Origin: Corbicula japonica
Taxonomy: Eukaryota; Mollusca; Bivalvia; Venerida; Cyrenidae
Reading direction: 5' to 3'
Assembly: GCA_038501625.1 (NCBI GenBank)
Contig: JAZAYU010000196.1
Span: 682,001-746,000 of the forward strand
Length of the DNA stretch: 64,000 nucleotides
Under the pieces are notes generated by a model. The model was not told where the DNA came from. It made no database searches and was given only the letters and a program-made list of their open reading frames with translations. Shown one piece after another: positions 1-11,263 of the stretch (the stretch's first letter is position 1; the number at the start of each line of letters is the position of its first letter). Both the position numbers and the translations under genes were made by a program.

Positions 1-2
1 AT

Positions 3-2802
3 AAAAAAGAAAAAGAATTAATTGCTGAAATTGAAACTTTGGAAAAAGCTAACAGTTTTACAGAAAACTTAGAAAGTAAGAAAAGAGATTTAATTGAGTT
101 AAGAAGAAAAAAAATTGAAGGTTCTTTTGTTAGGTCTAGAATTAAATGGGCATTTGAAGGTGAAAAGCCAACTAAATACTTCTGTAATCTTGAAAATAGG
201 AACTTTGTTTCAAAATATATGGCAAATTTATATTCAAAATCAGGTGATTTATTAGCAAATCAAAATGACATTTTAAAAGAGGCTTCAGAACATTATAAAT
301 CACTTTATGCATGGAGAGATGTTACTGATATAAACTTAAATACATTATTTGAAGATGGTAATTTTAAGAGACTTACAGAGCAGGTAAAAATCTCATTAGA
401 AGGTAATTTGACATATTCTGAAATGCTTGCAAGTTTAAAAAGAATGCCCAATGATTCTTCACCACGCAGTAGTGGATTCACAACTGCCTTTTTAAAATTC
501 TTTTGGATTGATGTAGGAAATTTTTTGTTGCGTTCTATAAATTATGCATTTCAAACAGGTGAATTATCTGTAACAGATAAACAAGGAATAATAACTTGTA
601 TTCCAAAAGGGGATAAAGATAAATTGTATTTGAAAAACTGGCGACCTATTTCTTTGTTAAATGTGTCTTATAAAATAGCATCAGCAAGCATTGCAAATCG
701 TCTAAAAACTGTTCTTTTAAATTTAATCAGTGAAGATCAAAGTGGATTCCTGACTGGTAGATTTATAGGGGATAATATAAGATTAATATATGATTTAATG
801 TTTTATACAGAACAACAAAAGATACCTGGAATGTTACTTTTAATTGACTTTGCCACGGCCTTCGATTCAATTTCATGGTCATTTATGTTTAAACTACTTA
901 AACTTTTTAATTTTGGAGAAAATTTTATAAATTGGATAAAGCTGTTCTACAACAATATACAATCATGTATCAATATAAATGGCCACCTATCAGATTGGTT
1001 TTTTATAAAACGTGGTTGTCGACAAGGTGATCCTTTGTCCCCGTACCTCTTTATTTTATGTGCAGAGATTCTATCCTTACTAATCAGACAAAATAAAGAT
1101 ATTTCCGGTATTAAAATTAATAATATTGAATTTTTAATTTCACAATACGCGGATGACACAACCTTAATACTAGATGGGACAGAAAGGCCATTGTATAATT
1201 CCTTAAAAGTGTTAAAATTCTATGCTGAAATCTCTGGGTTACATGTAAATGTTGATAAAACTAAAGCTATATGGATAGGTTCAATGAAAGGTAGTGAAAA
1301 CAAATTATGCCATGATACTCACTTACAATGGGAAAGGGATCAACTCAAATTATTAGGTATACAATTTTCTATTAATTTAGATGAGATGATAAATTTAAAT
1401 TACACACCTAAAATTAATGAGATAAAAAATCTACTGTCTGTTTGGTCAAAGAGAATTTTAACTCCAATTGGTAAAAATGTTGTTTTAAAATCATTAGCAC
1501 TAGCAAAATTGAATCATTTGTTCATATCTTTACCCAACCCAAATATAGATATAATTAAAAAAAAAAGACTATGTTTTTCAAATTTATTTGGGGAGATGCC
1601 CCAGATAAAGTAAAAAGAACTGTAATTATCCAAAATTATGAAATGGGGGGCCTAAGAGTAACTGACATTGAGAAATTTATACATGCACTTAAAGTTACAT
1701 GGCTAAGAAGATTTTGGAAAACTGACAATAAGTATTTCTCTCTTGCCATAAAAATCTGTCCATTCCTATCAGAGTTCAGTAATTTTGGGAGTGATTTTAT
1801 TATACAGAAAAGGGGGATTATTAAAAATGTTTTTTGGAAAGATCTGTGGAATGCATATATAACTCTTTTACTCGTAAAAGAACCTAGTAGTTGGAAAGAA
1901 TATATTTCCCAACCTATTTGGTTAAATCACCACTTCAAAATTAGTGGGAAGACATTTTGTTTTTATAATTATATTGCAAAGGGGGTATACTTTGTAAATG
2001 ACCTGTTAAATAATTCTGGAAGATTCTATACATTTGATGAATTTCAAGAGAAATTTGAAGTGAATACAAATTTCTTAAACTATCAAAGTGTTATACATTC
2101 ATTAAGACACTACTTAGATCAGTTAAACTTCAATCATTTGGCAATAAAAGAACAGAATCCAATTCAACCAGTAATATGTAAATTAATTATGGCTGGAGAA
2201 AAAGGATGCAGGATAATATATGATACACTCTTATGTAGTAAATTATTACCAAAATCTGCAGTTAAATGGCAAAATGAGTTTAATTTGAATAACATGAATT
2301 GGCGTGAAATATACAATTTACCTTTTAAATCTACAAAAGATACCAAAATTCATTGGTTACAGTACCGGATCAATCATAGAATTCTCGGGACAAATTACTT
2401 ATTAAACAAAATGAGGTTAAGGGATAATAACCTTTGCACTTTTTGTAATTCATATCCAGAAACATTAGTTCATCTTTTTTGGGATTGCCAAACAGTACAA
2501 GTTTTCTTACATAATGTGAAAAGGTGGATAAATATGTGTTGTCCTTTCATAGCATTAGAGTTTGAAAAAAAAAGGATTTTATCTTGGGCTGTCATCATAA
2601 TTTAGTAATCAACAATATCATTCTACATTCGAAATATTATATTTATAAAAGTAAAATGTCCTCGTCTGTCCCAAACCTAGGTGTCTTTAAAAAACAAATC
2701 GCCTCACAATTTAAAATGGAAAAAATGAATGCCTGTAAAACTTTTACTGTGGACAAGTATGATAGAGTTTGGGAAAAATTTTCAGCTTTATCGCTAGGCT
2801 GA
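3..2802 (+). pseudogene. LINE reverse transcriptase ORF, broken by two homopolymer frameshifts
   Basis: The reading frame is open from the window edge to 1613. It holds the linker EGEKPTKYFCNLE, RT block A (FATAFDSISW, near base 846), block B (GCRQGDPLSPYLFIL, near 1014) and the catalytic YADD (near 1146). Homology then moves to a second frame (1571-2605, beginning FFKFIWGD) through an A-run at about 1554-1567. This frame carries the zinc-binding tail with CTFC and HLFWDC. It moves again to a third frame (2584-2802, ending WEKFSALSLG) through an A-run at about 2565-2574. No other lesion is seen, so this is either a young copy or one with A-run length errors in the assembly. The protein would reverse transcribe its own mRNA at a nicked target. 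Confidence 0.85.
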
Positions 2803-3099
2803 GTTATGAAAGTTCACCTTTTCTGTGATAATTTTATGTTGTCTCTCTCCCCCAACCCCCTGCCCCTTACCATCCACCCCCACTGAAACAGCTGCCTCAT
2901 TCCTCTAATTTCCAGTTGTTGGTCTTTCACAAATTTTCTTTTTTGTTCTTTTGTTTTGGGTTTTCGCTGCTTGTTTTTTGTTTTCATTATTAGTAAAGTA
3001 TGTAGCACTTTGGAAACATCCTCTCAGACTTCCTTGTGCCTTTAAAATTTCCACTTTTGTTATTAAAAATAGCCAGAAAATTCAATGATGTTAAAAAAA

Positions 3100-3500
3100 A
3101 ACAACTATATATATATAAATATTCTTTTTGGTAACTACAACCAGATTATGCTACCATGTTAATAATTTACATGACCTGTAACATAGCAATTATGTTAACA
3201 ATTTAAATGACATGTTTATATAATTAGGCTCCTGTAGACTGTAGTTGTACTTGAGTTGTACCAGAGTTGTGCATGTTAAAAAAAATATATATTTCTTTTT
3301 TGGTGACTACAACAATAATTTACAGGATTTGTAACATGGTATTAAGTTAATAATCTACAGGATTTGTTCATTAAGGTACCATTTTGATAATTTTACAGGA
3401 TTTGTAAAATGGTATTATGTGAATAATTTACAGACATTGTTTATATAACTTAGGATCATGTACACTGTAGTTGTACTTGTGTTGTGCATGTATTTGTACA
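3100..3500 (+). repeat. Internal duplication in the LINE 3' UTR
   Basis: Two similar blocks of about 190 bases follow one another. Each begins with an AT-rich run and TTTTTGGTRACTACAAC, contains repeats of ATAATTTACAGGATTTGTAA, and ends near CACTGTAGTTGTACTTG and GTTGTGCATG. The copies are diverged, so the duplication is older than this insertion and probably belongs to the element. Confidence 0.6.
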
Positions 3501-3546
3501 AGTTTTGTACTTTCTGGTGAATAAAAATAGTTATAAAAAAAAAAAA

Positions 3547-4660
3547 GTTGCAAAATTTGCTGTATCAAGGTAGAGGTGTGAAATCTTTGCAATCATCTGT
3601 TTTATAGCAATTATAAGCATGCACTGTGATGATGGCAACAGAAAGTAATCAAAAGTTGTTACCAAGTCATTTCCAGAATAACACGCACACTTAAGATTTT
3701 ATTAATTAAATTAAGATATCACATTATCTCAGTCATTGACCTAAAGGGAAAAGATATGTCAAAACAGTTTAGCGATGATTCGAACAGTTTCCATTCTGTA
3801 TTATTGAGTCTTAGCATCCTTATAATAAAGTGTACAAAAAAACAACTAATAAATACAATCAAAACTCAATCTTATTTGAGTAAAACACAAGTTACTGCAT
3901 TTTTGGAATTCAAATTAAATTATTTCTTTCTGTCACCAAGGAAGGTTTTCATGGTTAATTTGACCGTCATGGCAAATGTAGGACCACACCGGCAACCTAG
4001 ACGTTAATTTTTTTAAAAGACAGAGCACGTGCAGTTGGTCAGCTAGTTGATCTACCTGGTATTCATAGTCAGGAATGGAAACTTATTCCAAATTGAAAAT
4101 GCCTCGACGTAAGAACTCCATGAGACGGCGCTTGGAAGAATGCCGGATTCATCGTGGTGGATTTACTCACTTATTAGTTTAGTGATATTTGCAATTTTTT
4201 GTGTAGTAACCCCAATGAATTAAACAACTGATTGCTTTTAAAGTAGTGATCGGATTTTATATCTGACTTTTTTACATTGTTAAGCTTGAATTGCGGTTAT
4301 ATTTGAAATGTACCATTGTGTTGTTTTTGGTAAAATTAAAAAGATATTTTATAAAATGCCCAAGTGTGCAGAACTTATTTTGCCAAGTGTATATCTGTTC
4401 TAATCGACATAACAAATGGAATTTAGAACTCAATTTTCATCAAATAAATTAATATAATAGCTACATTAACACTATGTGTTTAAAATAAAATATCACAAAT
4501 AAAAGGGCATCTTCAAAAAAGAAAGACAAAAACAAAAAAACAGACAATTAAAAAGCGTAAGTGCCTGTTTATATGATCGAAATAAACCGATATAACTAAA
4601 ACTGTAAAACTTGAAACAACATTTGTAGAGAAAACCAATCTTACAATTGTTCCACTTGCT
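3547..4660. other. Intergenic, no gene recognised
   Basis: Open frames here (for example 3756-4007 on +) have no recognisable domain and lie in low-complexity AT-rich sequence. A 27-codon arginine-rich ORF near 4098 also has no supporting feature. I see nothing I would annotate. Confidence 0.5.
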
Positions 4661-4943
4661 TCTTACAACAATATACAATTACATGAAGAAGTTATTGCTA
4701 TGTTAAAGCAAATCTAAACCGACTACACATCTCACGTGGTTACATGTCAATTAACATTAACAAACAAAGAAAACAAGCAATGTTCACAAGAAACGAGTTT
4801 AAGCAAAATGGATGTCTAATTTAGCCTAAACTGTTTTATTCGGAATAAAGAGAGTGTGCGAAAATAAATTTTTTATCATCTATGCGAACACTTTTGCTAA
4901 ATGTGATCCACAACTATGAGGAAGAGTAACAAAAAAGAACATG

Positions 4944-5939
4944 TCAATGCAGCAATACTCCCATGAAGGCCGCACGTCTAGAACCAATCTCTTCTAGAAT
5001 TACTCCTGGATATGTGCTCTTGATCCTGACTTTTTCATTCTTTGTCACAGCAATGATCGCATGAGCAGAGCTACAGCTACTATCATTAGACTGGTACTGA
5101 ACTGCCAAAGCTAGTTGTATGCCCTCGTGAATTATTGCATATGCAACATGTTGGCCTGCAAGGTTGCAAACTTGCACAGTAAATTGGTACAGTCCATTTA
5201 TAAGAGCTGTAAAGACGCCATCAGAAGCGTTGTAGCCGCCGCCTTCGTTAAGGATAATAATCTTGAAAATTATGTCTCGACCTGTCACCAAATGAAGTTC
5301 GGCAGGGTCGTTGGCAGTAAAAGCACCAAGTGGTTTCTTGTCTGTTGTTTCTGAATTTGAATATGCATCTTTGCAAAACAAGTGTGAGAAAGATCATTTG
5401 CTCTAGACTTAAACAATGCTTAAAGAATATATGGCAAAAACTTTAAAATGGATACACATTGATGTAAAACAATAAAAATTGTAAGTAGCTAGTTAAAATA
5501 GTTATTATATTAATAATGTTCAATTAAAAAATAAAAAGAAAAAAAAATCGAAGATAAAAAAGAAGTTGTCGTTATTTATTAGATATTAGTATTAGTTTTA
5601 AATTGTTATTATAATATATTCGATCAGATGATTAAGTAAATTTAGCTTTGATTTTATTTTTATAGAACAATCCTTTAACTCGCGCCCACCTGAAGTGCCA
5701 TTTGCGATTTCATCCCTCAATTCCTGCCTGAATGCCATCATTTCCTCCCATCTGTGTGCTAACACAGCAATCACAGTTTCTTCAAGACGCCGTACGTCCT
5801 GTTTAAGCTCTTTTATCTCGGCATCTGCCTCGGCTATTTTAGCAATAACATGTCCTTCGTAACAACTTTGATTGTCAACCGCCTAAATAATATTCATCAT
5901 ATGAAGCGAGATTGTCGTAAAAAATATTGACTTATCCAT
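4944..5939 (-). pseudogene. C1q-domain gene copy 1, nonsense codon in the signal peptide
   Basis: There are two exons. Exon 1 (5939-5690) starts at the family ATG (MDKSIFF...) and encodes a hydrophobic signal segment followed by a coiled coil (IKELKQDVRRLEETVIAVL). Exon 2 (5350-4944) encodes a complete C1q head ending AAFMGVLLH and a TGA. Both join in phase 1, as in all paralogues here. Codon 19, tryptophan (TGG) in copies 2 and 4, is TAG at 5883-5885, and no in-frame ATG follows before the coiled coil, so a secreted product is not expected. The splice donor is GTGGGC where the sister copies have GTAAGC. A possible poly(A) signal lies at 4835-4840. The intron is 339 bases. A sequencing error or segregating allele at the single stop cannot be excluded. 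Confidence 0.85.
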
Positions 5940-6871
5940 GATCACAGAAATAAAATGAGCATCATTCGTTATATTCAATTATTACATACACTATTTACAG
6001 GTTAAATGTTGATCCCGTTTTACGCAAGGAAATTGTTTTGTTTCTAGGTGCCAGACACATTTTGTAAACAAGTGCTGAATGACTTTGTTTAAATTAATTT
6101 TAAAGTGTTTAAATATTTTTCTGCGGCAAAATGTAAATGACTAATTTCAGAACAAAATTGCTGACCATAGTTTCTAAATAAGAGTAAGGGCGCACTACAC
6201 TCCTCCCCTGCACGTTCATCGATAAGAAAGAAAATTATCAAAAATCTAAATAACGACAAAATGCCGTTCAATGAAATTATGCACAAATGAGTGTTACTAC
6301 ATGCAATGTATCTTTACTTTGCATATGGTAAGACACGTTAGAAGAGTAAAGAAAAATAGCGAGATTATTGATATATTGAAGCAAATCCAAACCAGTTATA
6401 CATCTGACGTCTTTACATATCAAAGAACAGTAATAAATTAACATGCCATGTGGACAATGTAGAGTTGAGCCCAAATATTTGCCTTGTTTAGCCTTAACTG
6501 TTCTATTTTGGATCAAGAGAGTGTATGCAAAAAATAAAAACATGATTTTCTCAAACGAAATTCACGTTAAACGATTAACGCCAGCAAACATTGCAATATT
6601 GGTAAACCATTAAATAAATAACTGGGAAACATGAGTTTAGCCTTATCAGCAGTCATCAGTTCAAAATTATTACAAAAATTCAGGATTCCTCGTTTTTAAC
6701 GACGAAAAGTATTAAAAAAAAACAATTGTGAATAGGTAAAGGTTTATTTTAAAAATTAATGTGTTGTGATTAAAAATATTTTTTTATTTTATTGCATTAT
6801 GTTATGCTTAGGGTAGGAAGAGATGAACTTAACTTTGCATTTCATTTAACGGAAAAAATAAAACCGATAAA

Positions 6872-6930
6872 ATCTGGATATACACTGTTCGTCCATCGAC
6901 AACAGTCATATCCCAAGGTGTAAATAATTT
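6872..6930. mobile_element. Fragment of the piggyBac-like MITE
   Basis: The arm AATCTGGATATACACTGTTC is followed by ATATCCCAAGG, matching the right end of the element abundant at 34-63 kb. The same fragment sits at 11728-11786 in the duplicate block, so it was there before the duplication. Confidence 0.55.
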
Positions 6931-6944
6931 GAATGACTATTAAA

Positions 6945-7045
6945 ATGATATTGACTTTGAAACGAACCCGTCCGACAATAACGCCTAGCGACCTGCACAA
7001 TGCACAAACAGCGCTACTGTCAATTTCAAATGATATTGCACCTAC
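6945..7045. mobile_element. Degraded tRNA-SINE fragment
   Basis: AACGAACCCGTCC, CGCCTAGC and the tail-like TGCACAAACAGCGCTACTGT match parts of the SINE unit in the intron of C1q copy 2. The duplicate block has a similar remnant at about 11805-11925, including TGTACGGTGAAACTTTTAAC. Confidence 0.5.
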
Positions 7046-7312
7046 ATTTACTAGAGAGAGAACCCGTACGATGAGTTTTGTTTAGTTTTATATATCTTAT
7101 TCAAATTAAAACTATTACATTAACATTATTACAAATGAGCAGACGTTTGTTTGTGAAAGTGTTTTGATGATGTTATGATTTACCGAATTACGACATAATA
7201 TATTAAAACAATAACACAAAGTTTATTCATCTCAAACTCAAAAACAAATTAACGAAATTCGACAAAACGTCGGCACGACAGGACTTCTACAAGTCGGTTC
7301 TTTGTCTCGACG

Positions 7313-7561
7313 ATGATATCTCGGGTGGTTGTTTTGTGTTTGTCGGCCTTTTTCGTGTCCGCGTTTTGTCTGTCAGTTTTGTTATATGCCCTTTTAAATG
7401 ATCTACATGTATACTACATGTATACTACATACAATAATAATATTTATCATAAAGTCATTAAACTTTTATTTAGCAGAATGTATAAATGTATAAACCACGG
7501 AAATGTTAAATCCTTTATCATCGATGCGTTCGCTTTTTCTAAATGTGAGCGACAACTGTAA
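7313..7561 (+). other. Short ORF with signal-peptide-like start, copy a
   Basis: The ORF starts MISRVVVLCLSAFFVSAFCL, a basic residue then a hydrophobic run as in a secretory signal. The paralogous block has the same start at 12166. The frame then runs into low-complexity sequence shared with the C1q 3' flank. It might be a first exon of a small secreted protein or chance; no downstream exon was identified. Confidence 0.2.
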
Positions 7562-7585
7562 GGAAGCATAAGAAAGAAGTGCATG

Positions 7586-9227
7586 TTAATGGAGCAATAC
7601 TCCCATGAATGCAGCACGTCTATGAACATCCTCTTGGAAGTCTCCTTGATAAGTGCTCTTTATCCACACTTTTTCATTCTTTCCAACAACAATGATCGCA
7701 TTTGCAGAGCTACAGCTACTAACAACGGGCTGATACTGAACTGCCACAGCTATTTGTTTGCCTTAGTGAATTTTATCATATGCAACATGTTTGCCTGATT
7801 GGTTGCAAACTTGTACATTAAATTGGTACAGTCCGTTAACAGGAGCTGTGAAGACGCCATCAGAAGCGTTGTAGCCGCCGCCTTCTTTGAGGACAATAGT
7901 CTTGAAAACGATGTCTCGACCTGTCACCAAACGACGTTCGGCAGGGTCGTTGGCAGTAAAAGTAACAAGTGGTTTCTTGTCTGTTGTTTCTGAATTTGAA
8001 TATGCATCTTTGAATTTGAAAAACATGTGTGAAAAAGATCATTTGCTCTAGACTTAAACAATGCTTAAAGAACATATGGCAAAAACTTTAAAATGGATAC
8101 ACATTGATGTAAAACATTTAAAAAGTATCTAGTTAGTATATTAATAATGATAAATGATAGTGCCTCTAGCTGGGATCGAACCCGCACCGTCACGGCGACA
8201 GCGCCTAGCCCTGCAATTCCTGCGACGCAACTGACTGAGCTAACCGGGACTACCCCAAAAAAGGTTGATCGGATAACCCTGATATACGTTAAAATCACTG
8301 CATGACATCGGTATCGCGTTATTGCACTAATAACAGTACTGAATATATGTACGGGGAGACTTTTCACGGCCGCCACACTGCACAAATAGCGCTATTGTGA
8401 ATTTCAAATGATAGTGCCTCTAGCTGGGAGCGAACCGGCACCATCACGTCGACAGCACCTAGCCCTGCAATTTCTGCGACGCAACGAATTGAGCTAACCG
8501 GGACAACCCCCCAAAAAGGTTGATCGGATAGCCCTGATATACGTAACAATCACTGCATGACACCGAAAACGGTTAATTGTACTGTTAACAGTACTGACTA
8601 TATGTACGGGGAGACTTTTAACGGCCGCCACACTGCACAAAATTATCGCTAATGTGAATTTCAAATGATAGTGCCTCTAGCTGGGAGCGAACCCGCACCG
8701 TCACGGCGACAGCGCCTAGCCCTGCAATTCCTGCGACGCAACCAATTGAGCTAACCTGGAAAACCCCTTAAAAGGTTGATCGGATAGCCCTAATGTTCAA
8801 TTAAAAATAAAAAAAATAAAAATAAAAAAATCCGAAGACAAAAAAAGTTGTCGTTATTTATTCGATATAAGTATTCGTTTTAAATTGTTATTATAATATA
8901 CATGTATTTGCACAGATGATTAAGTAAATTTAGCTTTGATTTCATTTTTATAGAAAAATCCTTTAACTCGCGCTTACCTGACGTGTCATTTGCGATTTCA
9001 TCCCTCAATTCCTGTCTGAATGTCACCATTTCCTCCCACCTGTGTGCTAACACAGCAATCACGGTTTCTTCAAGACGACGAAAGTTCTGTTTAAGCTCTT
9101 TTATTTCGGCATCTGCCTTTGCTAATATATCAATGACTTGTCCTTCGTAGCAACTTTGATTATCAACAGCCCAAATAATCTTGATCACATGAAGCAAAAT
9201 TGTTGTGAAAATTATTGACTTATCCAT
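7586..9227 (-). pseudogene. C1q-domain gene copy 2, nonsense codon inside the C1q head
   Basis: Exon 1 (9227-8978) is intact: MDKSIIFTTILLHVIKIIWA signal, a CYEGQ motif, then a coiled coil, with donor GTAAGC. Exon 2 (7989-7586) encodes the C1q head, but the Glu codon after VAYDKIH, GAA in the sisters, is TAA at 7763-7765. Downstream the frame remains open through the terminal MGVLLH and TAA, so only this one codon separates it from a full gene. Truncation would remove roughly the last 59 residues, including the second half of the beta-sandwich. A poly(A) signal lies at 7465-7470. The 988-base intron is enlarged by a SINE array (8150-8795); without it, it would be about the length seen in copies 1 and 3. 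Confidence 0.85.
8150..8795 (-). mobile_element. Tandem tRNA-derived SINE array inserted in a C1q intron
   Basis: Two and a half units of about 255 bases read on the minus strand (equivalent points at 8156, 8410 and 8667 on +). Each has a tRNA-like head with a pol III A box (TAGCTCAGTCAGTTG, 8228-8242) and B box (GGTTCGATCCC, 8172-8182), then a tail containing CTTTTAACGGCCGCCACACT seen in reverse. The two right-hand units have C for A in the B box (GGTTCGCTCCC). The array interrupts sequence that is continuous in the intron of copy 1 (near 5515) and is flanked by TAATG on both sides, a likely target-site duplication. Confidence 0.82.
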
Positions 9228-9496
9228 TATCACAGAAATAAAATCAGCAACATTCGTTATTATATTCAAACATTACATACACTATTTTCATGTCAAATAT
9301 TGATCCCGTTTTACTCAAGGAAATTGTTTTGTTTCTAGGTGCCCAACGAATTGCTTAAACAAGTGCTGAATGGCTTTGTTTAAATTTTAAAGTGTTTGAA
9401 AACATGTATTTTTCCGCCGCAAAATGTAAATGACTACTTTAAGAAGAAAAATTGCTGACCATATTTTTTAATTAAGATAAAGGGCACACCATCAAG

Positions 9497-9678
9497 TACC
9501 GTCAAACCTGTCTACAAAGACCACTCAGGGGACAGCCCAAAAGTGGTCTTTAAAGGCAGGTAGTCTTTGTTCACAGGTAAATTTGTTCTTTACATCAGTC
9601 AGTGGGGCAAATAAAGTGTGTTCTTTGTCCACAGGTGGTCTTTGTTTACAGGTGGTCTTTAGCACAGGTTTGACTGTA
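9497..9678. mobile_element. MITE, TACAGT-AAACC family
   Basis: The ends are inverted repeats: TACCGTCAAACCTGTCT on the left and AGCACAGGTTTGACTGTA on the right, with TA at the outer edges. The body repeats GGTCTTTGTNCACAGGT. Relatives lie at 34173-34353, 54818-55012 and about 55184-55422. No coding capacity. Confidence 0.7.
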
Positions 9679-9850
9679 TACGTTTTCTTGGGGGAAGTGA
9701 CACCCTCGAGTCAAATTAGTAAGAACACGATGACATGGATAAAAGATACAAATCGAGCTTCTAGGTTCTTAAAGGAAAGATTTCCCCATAAACCTTCATA
9801 AACTCTCATACCCCTGCCACCGTCCTGCAACCAAAGAGGTAAGCATAGTG

Positions 9851-10965
9851 ATCAACTGTAGATAGGTTAATCACCAGGCCTGCAGAGTGCTGTAGAATAT
9901 CATGTTGGTAATCTGTCTTTTTGAATGTACAGATGGTTTTTACGAACAACTGGGAGAAATTAATATTGATTTCGTTTTTTTAAGTTTATGAAATAAATCT
10001 CCTTGAAATAACTTGTTGCAATATCGATAATAAACTGCATCTGTATTTTGAATTAAATTTTAGTTATCGGCGATAAAACTTGAAAAAGGTTTTCCTGAAT
10101 TTATGATACCGATAACCTTGTTTTAAAAGTTGTTCTGTCTTGCAAATTTTTACGTTTAACTCAGAACATTAAGATTTTAACACAAACTTCCGTATTTGAA
10201 TCGCGATAAAATGCTTATTATCCCTTCTACCACCCCAGAAACCAACGGACATGTGTATAATTAATTTGGCTTTTGAAATTAGCCGATATGTCTTTCCTAG
10301 AATTAGTCAAAACCAGAGAAAATGATAATAACTTACACCGCTGACAAATATGGAAAAACTTATCCTGTCTTCTCCTGGATGTGCCGTCCGCTCCTGGCTT
10401 TGTCGGTTGACGGGCAAGAGCTTGCCGAAGATAAATTTAAGCCTGAAGTTTAAATCGTTTACCAATATTATTGTAAATCGTAATAATGAAGCCTGTGTTT
10501 ATTTCACTTTCATTAGATAATCTGAAAAAAAAACAAGAGTTTTTAGTTTGTATTTCCTCCTGGCCCCATTTCGCATTTAACAATTAGCATTTAGCATTTA
10601 GGATTAGGAAATTTTAGAAGCTGGCATTACGTATTTAGATATGGAGGGACTTTCGGAAACACCTACTTCCGGATATATTCAAGATGGTCGCCATTAATGA
10701 GAAATGTAATTATTATATTTGTGTAATGGCTTGACTGGAACGCTTGAAACCACATTGTAGAGAAAATCAAACCAACAACCGTCCCACTAGCTACTCAATG
10801 AACGTACGCATCCATGCATAACAGAAAACCTTTAAAAACAAGGTTATCGATATCCAGATTTAATTCAAAAATACATATGAAAGGTTAGCAACAGAATATT
10901 CAAAGCGTTCTGCATGCCTTGTTATTAACCTATCTACAGTTGATTAACCTATCTACAGTTATACT
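9851..10965. mobile_element. Non-autonomous inverted-repeat element, about 1.1 kb
   Basis: CAACTGTAGATAGGTTAAT at the left is answered by its complement at about 10925-10945, and similarity continues inward for roughly 70 bases (GGCNTGCAGA...AATAT on both arms). The right end has a second tandem copy of the terminal motif. No transposase frame was found inside and no clean target duplication, so superfamily is unassigned. Confidence 0.5.
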
Positions 10966-11048
10966 AATGATTTTTTGTGCTTTTGCATGCAACATTGTTG
11001 AGCTGATGGGTGGGTTGGAGTTATTTCTCCAAGACAACTTGTACTTGT

Positions 11049-11183
11049 ATGTTCTTATGAGAACCTGTTGGGGAAAGTGCGAGGTTGATGAACCCAAGAG
11101 GCAAAAACCTGGTTTAAACCCTCGGTAAATTGTTTTGCCACTGACCGTATCAAGGCAGTAACCCCTGGGTTCTCATTTTTTGT
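11049..11183 (-). repeat. Dispersed repeat (GGTTCTCATRWGAAC / TTACYGCCTTG)
   Basis: Read on the minus strand, this matches 13981-14106 in order: AGAACCC, GGGTTACTGCCTTG, GGCAAAACAATTT, CAGGTT, then AACAGGTTCTCAT. A shorter third copy is at about 15926-15994. Unclassified. Confidence 0.5.
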
Positions 11184-11263
11184 TAATTGTCTGTTTTGAA
11201 ACTGATCATTTAATTAACCATTCTCTCTTTCTCTTCTTCTTAGCATATTTCACTTTCTTACAA

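Larger units (their letters stand above)
1..3546 (+). mobile_element. L1/Tx1-like LINE, 3' portion with poly(A) tail
   Basis: The element enters from the left edge already inside its long ORF and ends in a 12-base A tract (3535-3546) preceded by an AATAAA-like signal at about 3519-3524. It contains a reverse transcriptase, a C-terminal zinc-binding module and a roughly 740-base 3' UTR. The endonuclease and 5' end lie outside the window, so the upstream target-site duplication cannot be checked. Assignment to the L1/Tx1 side of the LINEs rests on the linker motif EGEKPTKYF, the RT motifs and the CxxC...HLFWDC tail; a database comparison would be needed for a clade name. Confidence 0.88.
6293..7585. 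repeat. Segmental duplication, 3' flank of C1q copy 2 (partner 11264-12420)
   Basis: This stretch aligns throughout with 11264-12420. Shared landmarks include GACGTCNTTACATATCAAAG, TTAGCCTTATCAGCAGTCAT, TAAAACCGATAAAATCTGG, and the block beginning ATGATATCTCG that ends just before each C1q gene. The C1q copies were therefore duplicated with more than 1 kb of downstream DNA, not by retrotransposition. Confidence 0.8.

Noticed and set aside
8156..8250. Genuine tRNA gene on the minus strand
   Set aside because: A and B boxes are present, but the cloverleaf is not credible, the unit repeats with a non-tRNA tail, and it is a target-flanked insertion; it is a SINE head.
10919..11128. 69-codon hydrophobic ORF
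   Set aside because: It straddles the end of an inverted-repeat element and a dispersed repeat; no supporting homology.
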